From NCBI GenBank assembly GCA_946902985.2, contig OX336392.1, positions 22,829,482 to 22,893,481 on the forward strand: a stretch of DNA of 64,000 nucleotides, in the 5' to 3' direction. A model generated the notes under the pieces. It was given only the letters and a program-made list of their open reading frames with translations, was not told where the DNA came from and did no database searches. This DNA comes from Meconema thalassinum (taxonomy: Eukaryota; Arthropoda; Insecta; Orthoptera; Tettigoniidae). A program made the position numbers and the translations under genes. Shown piece after piece: positions 43,479 through 54,064 of this stretch; within the stretch, counting starts at the first letter, position 1; the number at the start of each line of letters is the position of its first letter.

Positions 43479-44857
43479 TTTTCACATTTTGCAAAAATGA
43501 GGAAAAAGTAGACTTATGAGATCGATCCGGGAAAATGTGTGTCTGTCTGTCCTTCTGTCTGTCTGGCTGGCTGTGTGTGTGTCCCCCCCACCCCTATCAA
43601 CTCCTAAACGGCTGCAGCAATCAAAACTAAATTTAGTATGAGTAAAGATGTGCACCGGAATATCTCACGTCCATATTTGAAAATGATGTCAGTGCTATCA
43701 ACTGCTGAAAAAACGCACTAGAAATTTGAGCTCCATGTTGGATATCTCGCAAGGTATGCATGGGAGCTATTCCAAAATTGGTACACATGCAGATAATACT
43801 ATTTCAGTTTAATTTCCAGGAGGCTAACAATGACAGTGTTGCCAAAATAATTTTAAGCCTTCTGATAGGTCCAATGTTTAAATGCATATAACTTCTACAC
43901 TATCAATTGGATATCAACCAAATTTTGTATGTAATATCTGTACATAAACAGATATGATTGAGCGTATTCTTATGAGCCACCAGTGTTGCCAACTGTTAAT
44001 AATTGCTCTCTCTATTTTTTTTATCCAAGTACCAATATATCAGAAAGTATGTAAGCCAACAGCTTTAAACTATGCACACGTATATTCTGACATTTTAGAT
44101 TAATTTGGAGTAACTTATATACGTGAGTTCTACCAACATGATTATAAGCATGCTGATAGTATCAATTTTTAAATACATGTAACTTCTATACTATCAGTTG
44201 GATTTCAACCAAATTTCGTATGTGCTATGTGTACCATAACAGATATGACTGAAAGTATTGTTAAGATCAATCAGGGCTGCCAACTGTTAATAAATGCTGT
44301 CCATATTTTTTTTACCCTAATATCAATATATCAGAAAGTATGCAAGCCAACAGCTCTATACTTTGCACACGTATAGCACCTGACATTGTAGATTAATTTG
44401 GAGTAATTAATACAAGGCAGTGCTGCCAACTTGATTCTATGCCTGCTGATATGTCCAATTTTAAAATACGTGTAACTTCTATACTAACAAATGGATTTCA
44501 TCCAAAATTCGCACAACAAGATATCATAATATTTCAGATTATTTCTGACCAGCACACGCATGGTATTGTTGGCAACATGCTTTTACGCGTGCTGATAGAT
44601 CCAATGTCTAACTGCATGTAACGTCCATTGGACTTCAACCAAATTTTGTATTGTGTACCTTAAGAGGTGGAACTAAGGATATATTCGGTCACCAGGGCTG
44701 CCAACTGTAGTGCTCTATTAGGCTACATTATACCAGGTATATTTTGAACTAATTTGATATTTCGATATTACCAACTTCATTTTTTCATTATTCTAGATAG
44801 GTAGAATAATCATTGGCATGAAAAGTAGGCTGTATAGTTCTTCACGGAACTTCTTGT
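43479..44857 (-). mobile_element. 146-bp-period element (type 1), inserted inverted copy
   Basis: A complete copy in reverse orientation, from the AGCCTACTTTTC 3' end at 43479 to the CTTCACGGAACTTCTTGT 5' end at 44857. It differs from the left arm by scattered substitutions and small indels, so the two copies diverged separately or the event is not recent. It defines the element ends to within a few A residues. Confidence 0.85.
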
Positions 44858-44924
44858 TGCAAAATGTGAAAAGTAGGCTAAAAATAAATATACCGTGTAA
44901 ACATTGATATACCGACAGTAGTGG

Positions 44925-45225
44925 CTACGCGCGCTAAAGCGCAGCGTTAGGTCATGGGGCCAAGCTCTCTGCTGACTCGGTAGACGCGTGGGTTCGAGCC
45001 CCACTTCGGCCGTCCTTGAAATGGTTCTCCGTGGTTTCCCATTGTCAACACCAGGCAAATGCTGGGACGGTACCTACTGACAGGCCACGGCCGCTTCCTT
45101 CCACATCCTTGCCCAGTTTCATTCGCCTTCATCAATTCCATCTCTCATCCCGACGCGCAGGTCGCCCACGGGCGTCACTTAGAAAGACCTGCACTCGGCC
45201 TCTCAGGAGGCCACACGAAAAAAAA
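44925..45225 (+). mobile_element. tRNA-derived SINE, family D
   Basis: Head with GGGTTCGAGCCCCACTTC (B box) near 44991, then TCCGTGGTTTCCCATTGTC, CAGGCCACGGCCGCTTCC and the tail CCCGACGCGCAGGTCGCCC. The plus-strand companion of 53815-54002. Confidence 0.75.
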
Positions 45226-45492
45226 ACATTAATATTAGAGACACAAATAAGAACATTATTAATAATTATTATAATTAAAATAAATTAAAATGTAAAAACA
45301 CATAAGAATAACAAAAAGTTTTGCTATATAACGGGTTAATAGAGCGTTACTCAAATCTAACATTTAAAGTTAGCTTCACACAATTGTAGTTAGTGGAAGG
45401 TTCATATACATGCCATAAATCTATGACACGGCACCGCCGGATTTACTTCCTTTCCGAAGGAAGGCATACTGAGGGATTTTTAACACTCTTAA

Positions 45493-46257
45493 GGGGGCTG
45501 GTACACCTGGAAATATGATTTTTTTTTCAATTTTTGTTTTTGATCTCAAATGAAAGAATAGCCATTTCTTTATCTAAATCTGAAGTTTTATAGCGAAATT
45601 TCCAATTTGGACCGAGATATTACGATTTAAATCAATGCATGTACTGAACTGTGCACATTGTGCGCAATAAAGTATTTATTATATGTGTAAGTGGAAATGT
45701 ATATACAATGTTTAGAGCCATTTTCCCAAAAGTTTATTTTTTTCACTCAAAAAACACAATAACTGAAGAACTAATGGCCCAAAATGCATGAAATTTGGAA
45801 TTCCCCTTGTTGGAACTAATTTATAGAGGATGAATCTCAATTATTGAATTCCTTTGAGAAATATGCTCAGTGCATCTAAAACACCATGTGAAATTCTTAA
45901 TTTCTTTCAATATTCAAATGAAATACCTATAAAAGGGTAACTTATTCTTCCACTAAGTTCATAGAGGTCTATCCTGGGTAATTTAGTGTTGTCTTTAAGG
46001 AAAAAAATAGTTTAGCCCAATCACATTGATAGTTTTCAAGAAATGATGTTTTTTGTAAAATTCAAAAAATATATTTTTAATATTTTAATATGCACATTTT
46101 ATTACGCTTGTACATACTGAATTTTATAACTTGATACATCAAATGAAAGTCCAGCATTTGTTCTATATGTGTACAAAGTTTAATTCAAATCCCTGTTATG
46201 GTTCCACAGATATAGAGTAATTTACAAAATGCATGCATTCCAGGTGTATCAGCCCCC
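45493..46257. mobile_element. 765-bp TTAA-flanked MITE
   Basis: TTAA at 45489-45492 and 46258-46261. Termini GGGGGCTGGTACACCTGGAA and, at the right end in reverse, GGGGGCTGATACACCTGGAA match 19 of 20. Interior AT-rich, without an ORF. It sits in the head part of the split SINE. Confidence 0.85.
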
Positions 46258-46379
46258 TTAAGACCAATCACTCTGTACCATTCACTTACAGTATAACACA
46301 GTATCTTGACTGACATTGAAAGTATTTAGCATCCCTGAGTTCTATTCATTTATATTCACAATGAAAGAAATAATAATAA

Positions 46380-46516
46380 TAATATTTCATGTAGAATCCG
46401 TACCACATTACGTGATATTTCACTTGGAAAATTTCACATGCATTGACCTGGAAATCAACCCGTTCGGCCTTGGTGAGAGGCAAGCAGCTTGACCACTGCT
46501 TCACCACGCTCCATAG
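46380..46516 (-). mobile_element. SINE family B fragment
   Basis: The minus strand carries GGTCAAGCTGCTTGCCTCTC, GGTTGATTTCCAGGTCAATG and ATGTGAAATTTTCCAAGTG, parallel to 8040-8140. ATT repeats mark its end. Confidence 0.75.
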
Positions 46517-46517
46517 T

Positions 46518-46845
46518 ATTTGGATACCGTAACAGTAGAGGTTGGGAGAGAACAAGAGATAGCCATGGGGAGATGTCAGAGAGAAGTCCCAGCAGAAGTA
46601 ATGCTGGACTCCTCTGGGGTCCCGAGGTCACCACTAGCACCAGTTCTTATCCCCTTGTAACGTTTCTTGTTATCCACCACATGCCACTGTCACGGGTTCA
46701 ATCCCAGAGTCGTGACTGTAAACAGGACTTCTACTTTCAAAGAAAGTGACTACAATAACAATAAATATCCCCATTATAAAATGACATAAAAATGACCATG
46801 ATAGCCAGATTCCTTATTGACGTATTATTTATAATTAACTATTTA
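46518..46845. other. Unassigned; tRNA-like GGTTCAATCCC at about 46696
   Basis: A possible SINE head (CACGGGTTCAATCCCAGAG) is the only recognisable part. Confidence 0.35.
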
Positions 46846-46960
46846 TTACCTTAAGTCAATATTTGGTACATTAAAACAGTACCGGTTGGTGACCTTCCTC
46901 AGCGTGGTACAGGATATGTAACTGTGCAGTAACATACACTTAATAACATTTTTGTCAGAA
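46846..46960 (-). mobile_element. Penelope-like terminal repeat
   Basis: In minus sense it reads GTATGTTACTGCACAGTTAC, CACGCTGAGGAAGGTCACC and GGTACTG..GTACCA, homologous to 49110-49215 in plus sense. The hammerhead-like core is at 46880-46904. Confidence 0.5.
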
Positions 46961-46968
46961 TAGAGGTA

Positions 46969-48830
46969 ATGGTGCATGGAAAGGGAGCAGTTTTTAAACA
47001 GTTGCGAGCATCCCCAACTGAGGAGAATCTTCTGAAATACAAAGCCACTAAGAAGGAGGCAAAAGGAGCAGTTGCTGAGGCTAAAGTAGATCACTACCAA
47101 CATTTATATGATCAACTGACAACTAAAGACGGAGACAAAATTATCTACTGACTAGCCCGATCACGGCGTAGAGCCGGTCAGGATATAGAACACTATATGT
47201 GTGTGAAGGATAAGAATGGTCGACGACTTCACGATAGCAAGATGATTCTGCACCGTTGGCGAGAGTATTTTAGTGAAGTATTCAACACTGAATTCCCTCA
47301 CCCACAAATACCAGACATCTATGTTACAGCTGGACCAGTACCTTGTATCACTGAAGATGAAGTCAAAGTTGCCATTCGTAGCATGAAAAATGGAAAGGCC
47401 CCAGGGCTAGATGACCTTCCTGCAGACATCTGGAAAATTGAGGAACTTACTGACAACGCGACCACCTGGCTGACAGAGTTCTTCAATTCAATTATTATCT
47501 GTGGTCAAATACCTACAGATTGGTCAACTAGTATCACAGTACCTATCTTTAAGGGTAAGGGTGACCCAGCTGAATGTACCAATTACCGTCCAATTAGACT
47601 CCTCTCCCACACTATGAAAATATTCGAACGTGTCCTAGACAATACGCTGAGGAACATCGTACAGCACTCAGCAAATCAATGTGGGTTTGTGAAGGGATGT
47701 GGCACGATAGACGCAATCTTTGCTGTGCGCCAGCTGATGGAGAAATTCCGCGAGAAGAGGAGGCCACTACATCTTGCTTTCCTTGACCTTGAGAAGGCAT
47801 TTGATCGAGTACCACACCAGATGATTTGGTACGCTCTCCGAGATCATAAAGGTACAGAAATGTATATAAACTGGGTAAAAATGATGTACAACAACACCAA
47901 AAGCCACGTGCGATGCCTTACAGGACTGACTGACAGCTTCCTGTGACAGTTGGAGTTCATCAAAGCTCAGCTCTGTCTTCCCTGCTCTTTGTTATCGTCA
48001 TGAATTCCATAACGCGAGACCTGCAGAAGTGTGTCCCATGGATATTGCTATACGCTGATGATGTGATGCTTGCGGCAGACCCAAGTGCAGACATGGCGTG
48101 ATCGTCTGCAAGGATTCGTTTGAACATCCACAAGACTGAATACCTCGAAACGATTTCATCCCCTGGAACTATAGGTATTAATGGAGCTCCTCTTACCAAG
48201 GTAAATACATTCCGATACCTAGGTTCACGATTGCATAGCGACAGCACTGTGAATGAAGATTTGCGAGCACGAATTAATGCGACTTGGATGCGATTCAGAG
48301 ATGTCACCGGTGTTCTTTGTGATAAGAAGATGCCTATCCGCCTAAAATCAAAGATATACCGCGCATTGGTGAGACCAGTTGCATTATATGGTACCGAGTG
48401 TTGGCCAGCACCTAGAAGTGCTGAGCACTCACTTCATGTCATGGAATTGCGGATGCTGTGAAGATCATTATACATCTCCCTGCTCGACCATATCCCCAAC
48501 ACAACGATTCGACATATATTATAGTTGGCGTGGCTCCAATCAATGAGAAAATGCAGGAATGGAGACTCCGTTGGTACGGACACGTTGTCCGTGCACCACA
48601 AAGTTCAGTCATCGGCTCGGCCCACCAACTAACGGTCGACGGCCAGAGACAGCGTGGGAGACCAAAATTGCGGTGGCTGACACTATTAACGCAGATTTAC
48701 GATCAAGAAACTTGAAATCGCGGGAAGCCTTAGATCGCAAGAAATGGCGTGCATTGATCCAAAAGGCGGACCCCGTTCCTACGCTAAGAAGAAGAGTAAA
48801 ATTTCAAAAACCAGATCTGTTACAAAAATT
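46969..48830 (+). pseudogene. RTE-like LINE ORF2 (reverse transcriptase), 5' truncated and frameshifted
   Basis: Linker and RT occur in several plus frames. Seen in order are AKVDHYQHLYDQL, a stop at about 47149, APGLDDLPADIWK, NYRPIRLLSHTMKIFERVLD, QCGFVKGCGTIDAIFAVRQL, FLDLEKAFDRVPHQMIWYAL (ends 47946 by indel), GVHQ..LSPLLFVIVMN, YADDVMLA at about 48050, then RLNIHKTEYLE, FRYLGSRL, YRALVRPVALYGTECWP and the RGRP tail. Some sequence after YADD is deleted. The endonuclease is missing. The copy is dead and differs from the LINE at 1-2955. Confidence 0.85.
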
Positions 48831-49079
48831 TTGATCATAAAGCATAAAAAAGTCTTGATAAACAGCGTTGTATTGAAGAGGTGTGTATGTGAAATATATA
48901 TGCTGAGTAAGTTATGTTATAAATGATGGGTGATGAGTATTTGCCAGGTAGAGAGATATTTTAGAGAGAACTTAGGAAATAGGTGTGACGAAGTTATCAT
49001 GAAATGGTAAGCTGTTTAATCAAGAATTTTTTATGCTTTATTATCAAAATTTTTGTAAAATATCTGGATTTTGAAATAT

Positions 49080-49255
49080 TTCTCTGTTAGCTTTTCGAAC
49101 AAAAATGTTTATAGTATTTTTATTACGTTGTATGTTACTGCAAAGTTACTTTTCCTATACCACGCTCAAGATGGTCACAATATGACTGAAACCAGTACGA
49201 ATTCAATGTACTAAATGAATAATAAATAAGTAATAAATAGTTTATTGTAAATAAC
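49080..49255 (+). mobile_element. Penelope-like terminal repeat
   Basis: GTATGTTACTGCAAAGTTAC, CACGCTCAAGATGGTCAC and GACTGAAACCAGTAC..GTACT; reverse-oriented partner of 46846-46960. The core at 49163-49193 is decayed (CTCAAGA for CTGANGA). Confidence 0.5.
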
Positions 49256-49444
49256 TATCCTCATAAATTGAGATAACAAATCTAGTGAATTTACTCGGGA
49301 AGGGCGCCAGGATAAGGAACGATTCCTGTATACAAAGAATACGGACATACAAATATCTTAATTGTGGATAATTAATGAGCACTCTTAAGGATCTCAAGGG
49401 GTGAGGTGTAAGGACACTTGAATATGTCTGACACAAAGTAGAAT

Positions 49445-49768
49445 TATAGTACATTATGCAACGAGCCTATAATGACAATAATTAAGACACGAGTATGTTT
49501 ATAACACGAGCGTATGCTAGTTTTATAATTTCCATACCAGTGTCTTAATTGCCATTATAGGCGAGTTGCATACGACTGATTATGATCGACGATAATTATG
49601 ATAACTGTTTTAAGTTCGAACATAAATATTCATAAATATATGTCGATTTCGCCAGTTTTATGTACTGAACAGAGAGCATGGGACGCAGAGAATACCTTGT
49701 ATTTGACCATGGCCTCCTCGATTACCCTACTGTGACACTAGGCCACGCAGTGAAATTTGAATTAGAAG
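49445..49768 (+). mobile_element. Hairpin-bearing non-autonomous element, copy 5
   Basis: Hairpin 49445-49591, then TTTTATGTACTGAACAGAG and CATGGCCTCCTCGATTACCC as in 16600-16760. Confidence 0.7.
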
Positions 49769-50400
49769 GCCGTCGAACATAATAGTACATTATGCAACGA
49801 GCCTATAATGGCAATAATTAAGTCACGAGTATGTTTATAAAACTAGCGTATGCGAGTTCTATAATTTCCACACGAGTGTCTTAATTACCATTATAGGCGA
49901 GTTGCGTACGACTGTTTATGTTCGACGATAATTATAACTTTATTTTATGTTTTAACATAAATATTCGTAAATATCTGTTGAGAGTCAGCAACATGAATTC
50001 TTTGCGCTGGGTATGATATCTCTGTCTCTCAAGCTCTCTGACCGACCGACGCATGCGCTCTGTGTGCTTGCAATGCCATATGCAGGCCATATGTTTACAT
50101 CAGCCGTCCAGCTCTTTAGCATTCACTAATATTGTCACCGAAGTCGTTTGAAAGCAATTCGCAGTGTAGAATTGGCGTTGGTTATATTAAGGTACAGTGC
50201 TATTTCTTGTCTCATATTCGCCACCTTATTTACGCGAACATATGGACGGTGCGTATTCCATGTCGGTAATTTATATAGAAAGATGTTGTGTTTATGTCCG
50301 ACATGTTGGATTTTGAGCGCATGCGCGAAGGTATCCTTACCTAATTGGTCAATGAATGAGCTCTGATTGGCTGGAAAAACTGTATCGTATTTACAAGAAT
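49769..50400 (+). mobile_element. Hairpin-bearing non-autonomous element, copy 6
   Basis: Hairpin 49769-49927 (GTCGAACATAATAGTACA paired with TGTTTATGTTCGAC). The right part shares GCGCATGCGCGAAGG, TAAGGTACAGTGCTATTTC and GAGCTCTGATTGGCTGG with copies 1 and 3. Apparently the most complete copy, adjacent to copy 5. Confidence 0.7.
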
Positions 50401-50435
50401 AAAATAATAGTCATGAAATTAATAATTATAACAAT

Positions 50436-50462
50436 AATAATAATAATAATAATAATAATAAT
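50436..50462. repeat. (AAT)n microsatellite
   Basis: ATAATAATA run. Confidence 0.9.
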
Positions 50463-50475
50463 TAGAGTAGTGAAA

Positions 50476-50715
50476 TGAAAATCCACAGCCTGCTTCCGGC
50501 CGACCGACCGAGTCAGGGAGTGTAATGAATGAAGCCCCCATCTAGCGGCGAGGATATGAACTGTTCCGGCTGCCGAAGCCTGTCGCACTCCCCTGGGGAA
50601 ATGATTAAATGAATGACAGATGAAATGAAATGATAGTGGAGAGTGTTGCTGGAATTAAATTCTGACAGGGAAAACCGGAGTACCCAGAGAAAAACCTGTC
50701 TGCCTCCGCTTTGTC
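50476..50715 (+). repeat. Dispersed SINE-like repeat, family C
   Basis: Second copy of 11793-12028, same strand, with few differences. Confidence 0.8.
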
Positions 50716-50789
50716 CAGCACAAATCTCACATGGAGTGACCGGGATGCTTCAATTAGAATAGTAATGATATTAATTATAATAATAATAA

Positions 50790-51320
50790 TAACTAGCATT
50801 ACCCGTCGTGGCTTCGCCCGCGAATATTCTAGTTGCAAAGAGTAAACTTAGCAAAATCTCAATCATGAATGCTATGACTGATTGATCCTTGGTATGAATA
50901 ATCAGACTTTATCTATTCAGCAAGTGGTGCAGTGGTTAGGGGTTTGTCATTCCTTCAAAGGTATATCAGAGCAAAGTTAGTTTTCTGGGAATATCACAGA
51001 CACTGTTAATTTAAGGGCCTTTAAATGTGGTTTTCGTAGACCCTTTATAGTCGGGTGAAAAAGACCTTTCGTACCACACTCACACGTGAAAATGGCGTGA
51101 AAAAATTCTAGAATGCTCCTTGACCCCCTTAAGCGCATTATACTGTATGTATTGAAGAATTTTACAGCTTAATTTGGTTCAGTGATAACCTTATAACCGT
51201 CTGGAAACTTTCACAGTAATGTAATAATTGGAATTGCATTGCGTCTTACAGAAATAGATGGACCTGTGAGATTATGTTACCATGGTTACCGTGTTGCATT
51301 CTTTCATTATTTAATTGTAA
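50790..51320 (-). repeat. Reverse copy of the 706-bp repeat
   Basis: The minus strand matches 31080-31390: CATCTATTTCTGTAAGACGC, CAATTCCA.TTATTACATTA and TTAAGGGGGTCAAGGAGCA-like blocks. The right edge of the local unit carries ACTAGCATTACCCG and GGCTTCGCCCGCG (50793). Confidence 0.7.
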
Positions 51321-51985
51321 ATATACAAGTTTTAAGGTATTTACTTAATTGTGAGGCATTTAAAGAGTAAGTGAGTGCGTTTCGCTTACGCATTGGGTTA
51401 TACTGAACTTGTATGTACCCCATATGTGTAGGTTGGTGTTAATGGGACCTTATTTTCGGTACAAAACTTGAATGGGACCTTAGCAGAATAATATAGGGAG
51501 GGATAACATAATTAATTAATGATCAAATAGACTCCTTCTGACTACTTCAGACCTCTATGCAGATGAGATGCTGGATCTGATTGGACGAGAAACATGGCCC
51601 TCCCCTGCCGTCATGAGGTCAGGCTGCACCGGGACCGGGCCGATACGATCGGGTGTGTGTGTGTTCAAAGTGTGGCTGTGGCCACAAGACCTAATTTACA
51701 TGATGTACTCTGTGTATTCATCACGTCATTACTGGCGATTCATCATCCTCGCCACACTAATGGGCTAATGTTACCGTCCGGGTCACCAGTTCGAATCCTG
51801 CTGCGAATCATGTCGACATGTTGTCATTTCATTACTTGCCATTAATCATACGGCTATAGGTTCAATGCAATCGTAAAACTAGATTTCGGTAAGCAATTTA
51901 GCCAGGCTATTTAAAGCAGATGATCTATTACAGTGCTCTGGAAATTAAGATTTCTGTTCCTTTAAAAGTTGTTGTAAATATTAAT
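51321..51985. other. Unassigned; tRNA-like AGTTCGAATCC near 51789
   Basis: GC-richer around 51590-51660. A SINE-like B box lies at 51789-51799. No gene recognised. Confidence 0.35.
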
Positions 51986-52145
51986 GAATTTTAGGGGATT
52001 CTGACGTCTTGGTCATCAGCCCCGGGTAGTTGTGTGTGCGTTGAATTTGACTTATAACCTGTATGTATGTGATGACTACAGCAGGGTGTGTAACTGTATT
52101 CGGGACCGGTATGTGATAGGCGCCTCGGAACTTCAAGTAAGGTAC

Positions 52146-52751
52146 AGGATCATTTTCATTGTGCGCCCCGGTAAATACGGCCATTAAGCCAGCGTTGACT
52201 GGCGCTGATCGCGGGCGCGCTTACACGGTTCACCCGGAGATAGGCGCACACTTTTTAAAATATTTTCCAAGCATGTTCAATAATGTGTACAATAGTGTCC
52301 TCCTCCTTCTCTTGTAACACACACCTGACATTTTCTGATGAAAGAATGTCTGTCAACTATTTTATTATTTACGGAGCCTGTTTCCTTGAATCGTTTAGCG
52401 AGCCTTCTAATTATCCTGGCATTAGGCACAGGTCTTCCTGGAAACTTGATTCGAAATTTTCGTCTTGTTTAGATCAAGGCTTTCTGCTTTTCATATACGA
52501 ATTATGGATATACAGACGTTCGCGCAATGTGAATTGGTGTCTAGGTATGACCAACACTCACAGTAATCACAATACTCACTAAACGTGTAACAGTAACGTC
52601 TGAGCTTTGCAGATACACGTCCATATGAATGACGAAACGCGTGTGAACTAACGATATGAGTCAGCGGAGCGGGGTATTGCGAGTTCCATTCGCTGCGCAC
52701 CTGGCCAGACAAATGACGCCACAGTTTACCGTGATTACCGGGGCGCACCCT
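52146..52751 (-). mobile_element. 606-bp deleted DNA transposon, ends AGGGTGCGCCCCGG
   Basis: The right end in reverse reads AGGGTGCGCCCCGGTAATCA. The left end has AGG, a 12-bp interruption, then GTGCGCCCCGGTAAATACGG. GTAC flanks both sides (52142-52145, 52752-52755) and is a possible 4-bp target duplication. It carries a transposase N-terminal fragment. Confidence 0.7.
52277..52453 (-). pseudogene. DUF4817-type transposase helix-turn-helix fragment
   Basis: Minus frame RIKFPGRPVPNARIIRRLAK, then RFKETGSVNNKIVD, stop at 52277-52279. The FPGR.VP....I.RL...F.ETGSV pattern is the N-terminal DNA-binding domain of insect mariner-related transposases with a DUF4817 domain. The rest of the transposase is deleted. 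Confidence 0.65.
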
Positions 52752-52919
52752 GTACTATCCCAGTATTTGCTTTGAGGGTGCGCGGGAATTCACGGGGATA
52801 AACCACACTCATGATAGCCGCTGTCATTCGGAATTCGAACCTGCGATCTCCGAACTTGTTACAGCTGCCCTTGCAGACGTGGTGCATGATTTAATGAACA
52901 CGGCTACGTTGCGGGGGTG

Positions 52920-53190
52920 GTTCCTTTATGAGCTGCCAGTCTAATCAATACTAATTTACCAAGAAATGTACTGGTGTCTGTTTGTTACTCTTTCATCCAA
53001 ATACTGCCTAACCGATAACGGTGGAAATTGGCGTGAACTTCGAAGAACGGGCATTTCAGCTAGTATTAATTGCTTTTAAATTTCCATCGGTTCAAATTAC
53101 AGTATAAAGATAGCTAAACATTATTTAAATAAATAATTCGATTTAGGGCAACCGTTAATTCTGTTCCCAATTCTTTTGTGCTTTCTCCAG
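52920..53190. other. No gene recognised
   Basis: Unassigned AT-rich sequence. Confidence 0.4.
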
Positions 53191-53194
53191 TGAT

Positions 53195-53700
53195 TCACAA
53201 CTTGAGGTACGTAGGTTGGCGACCACGATAACCCAGCTGAGTTCCACATTGTTTCGATTTACTTATGCCGGGGTCCTGTATCTCATCATTCCTGTCGACC
53301 TCCCTCGGTCAAATCTTGTTTTCTTTCAAACCTGACGGGATAAGTTTACCTGAAGCCTAGGGTGTCTTTCAAATTCCCACCTTAAGAGGCCTTTGTTTAT
53401 TATTACCGGATACCCTAATTCTTCTAGGAATCAGACCTCTTGTCTTCTGCACCAGGTCCTAAGAGAGACAGGGTGTATGTAGCACCGCTACTTATGGTGC
53501 ACCCTGGATTGTGCTACACCCTCAAGGGCTCACGTCTGGTGAGTTCGAGAGTTGGTGAATCCGAGGAATTATTGAGCTGAGTCTTTCCCCTTTTTCCATT
53601 GACTTTGGTGTGGACCCTCTCCTCTTTCATTTCCCTCTATGCCTTTCATGGTTCTACTTCATTCGGAGTCCCTCAGTTTATATTCTTCTTCGAAGGTTGA
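53195..53700 (+). repeat. Probable dispersed insect repeat
   Basis: Phrases GGCGACCACGATAACCC, CTGTCGACCTCCCTCGGTC and GGGTGTCTTTCAAATTCCC resemble the 3' part of a repeat I recall as common in polyneopteran sequences. There is no second copy in this window, so the call rests on memory. Contains (51 bp) GTGCACC..GCTACACC imperfect repeats near 53495. Confidence 0.35.
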
Positions 53701-53814
53701 AGGCAGTTCTTTTCCCCGTTGTTTAGTTCTCCTATTTCTTGTTTTGTATTTTCCTTCTTCAAGTCGAAAGATACTAAGTAGAGAGGAGTTCATGAGAGAT
53801 GAAATAAATGAAGA

Positions 53815-54002
53815 TGATGTGGAAGGAAGCGGCCGTGGCCTGTCAGAAGGTACCGTCCCACCCAGCATTTGCATGGAGTTGAAAATGGTAAACCTCGGAA
53901 AGCCATTTCAAGGAAGGCCAACAGTGGGGTTCGAGCCCACGTCTACCGAGTCTGCAGATAGCTGCGCCCCTTGACCTAGCGCCGCGCGTTAGCGAGCGTA
54001 GT
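53815..54002 (-). mobile_element. tRNA-derived SINE, family D
   Basis: Minus-strand head (TAACGCGCGGCGCTAGGTCA) and B box GGGCTCGAACCCC inverse at about 53927; the body parallels 44925-45110. Confidence 0.7.
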
Positions 54003-54064
54003 ACTGTCATGGGCAATAATAATAATAACAATAATAATAATGAGAAGAAGAAGCAGAAGACGAA

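Larger units (their letters stand above)
41805..45335. mobile_element. Candidate piggyBac-like non-autonomous insertion, TTAA-flanked
   Basis: TTAA at 41801-41804 and 45336-45339 bracket an insert starting CCCTTTATGGGATAG and ending CTATATAACGGG; the ends match imperfectly as CCCNTTAT. TTAA duplication with a CCC..GGG terminus is the piggyBac pattern. No transposase is inside; the interior is mostly two other repeats and a SINE. Confidence 0.6.
41550..45490 (-). mobile_element. SINE family A split by the 3.5-kb TTAA-flanked insertion
   Basis: The tail and body lie at 41550-41800. The SINE resumes at 45340-45490 (TAGAGCGTTACTCAAATC to the TGAGGGATTTTTAAC block). The junction corresponds to the GGAACTAATAGAGC point of the other copies. 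The head side is interrupted again by the element at 45493. Confidence 0.85.
51990..52915 (-). mobile_element. tRNA-derived SINE, family H, split by an insertion
   Basis: The left part to 52145 (GACTTATAACCTGTATG, CTTCAAGTAAGGTAC) and right part from 52756 (CCGCTGTCATTCGGAATTC) align with the uninterrupted copy at 55985-56300. The B box is on the minus strand (GGTTCGAATTCC near 52835). Confidence 0.65.

Noticed and set aside
42114..44857. Assembly artefact explaining the palindrome
   Set aside because: Arms differ by many substitutions and indels and the displaced 3' end resumes correctly, so a real nested insertion is likelier, though only long reads settle it.
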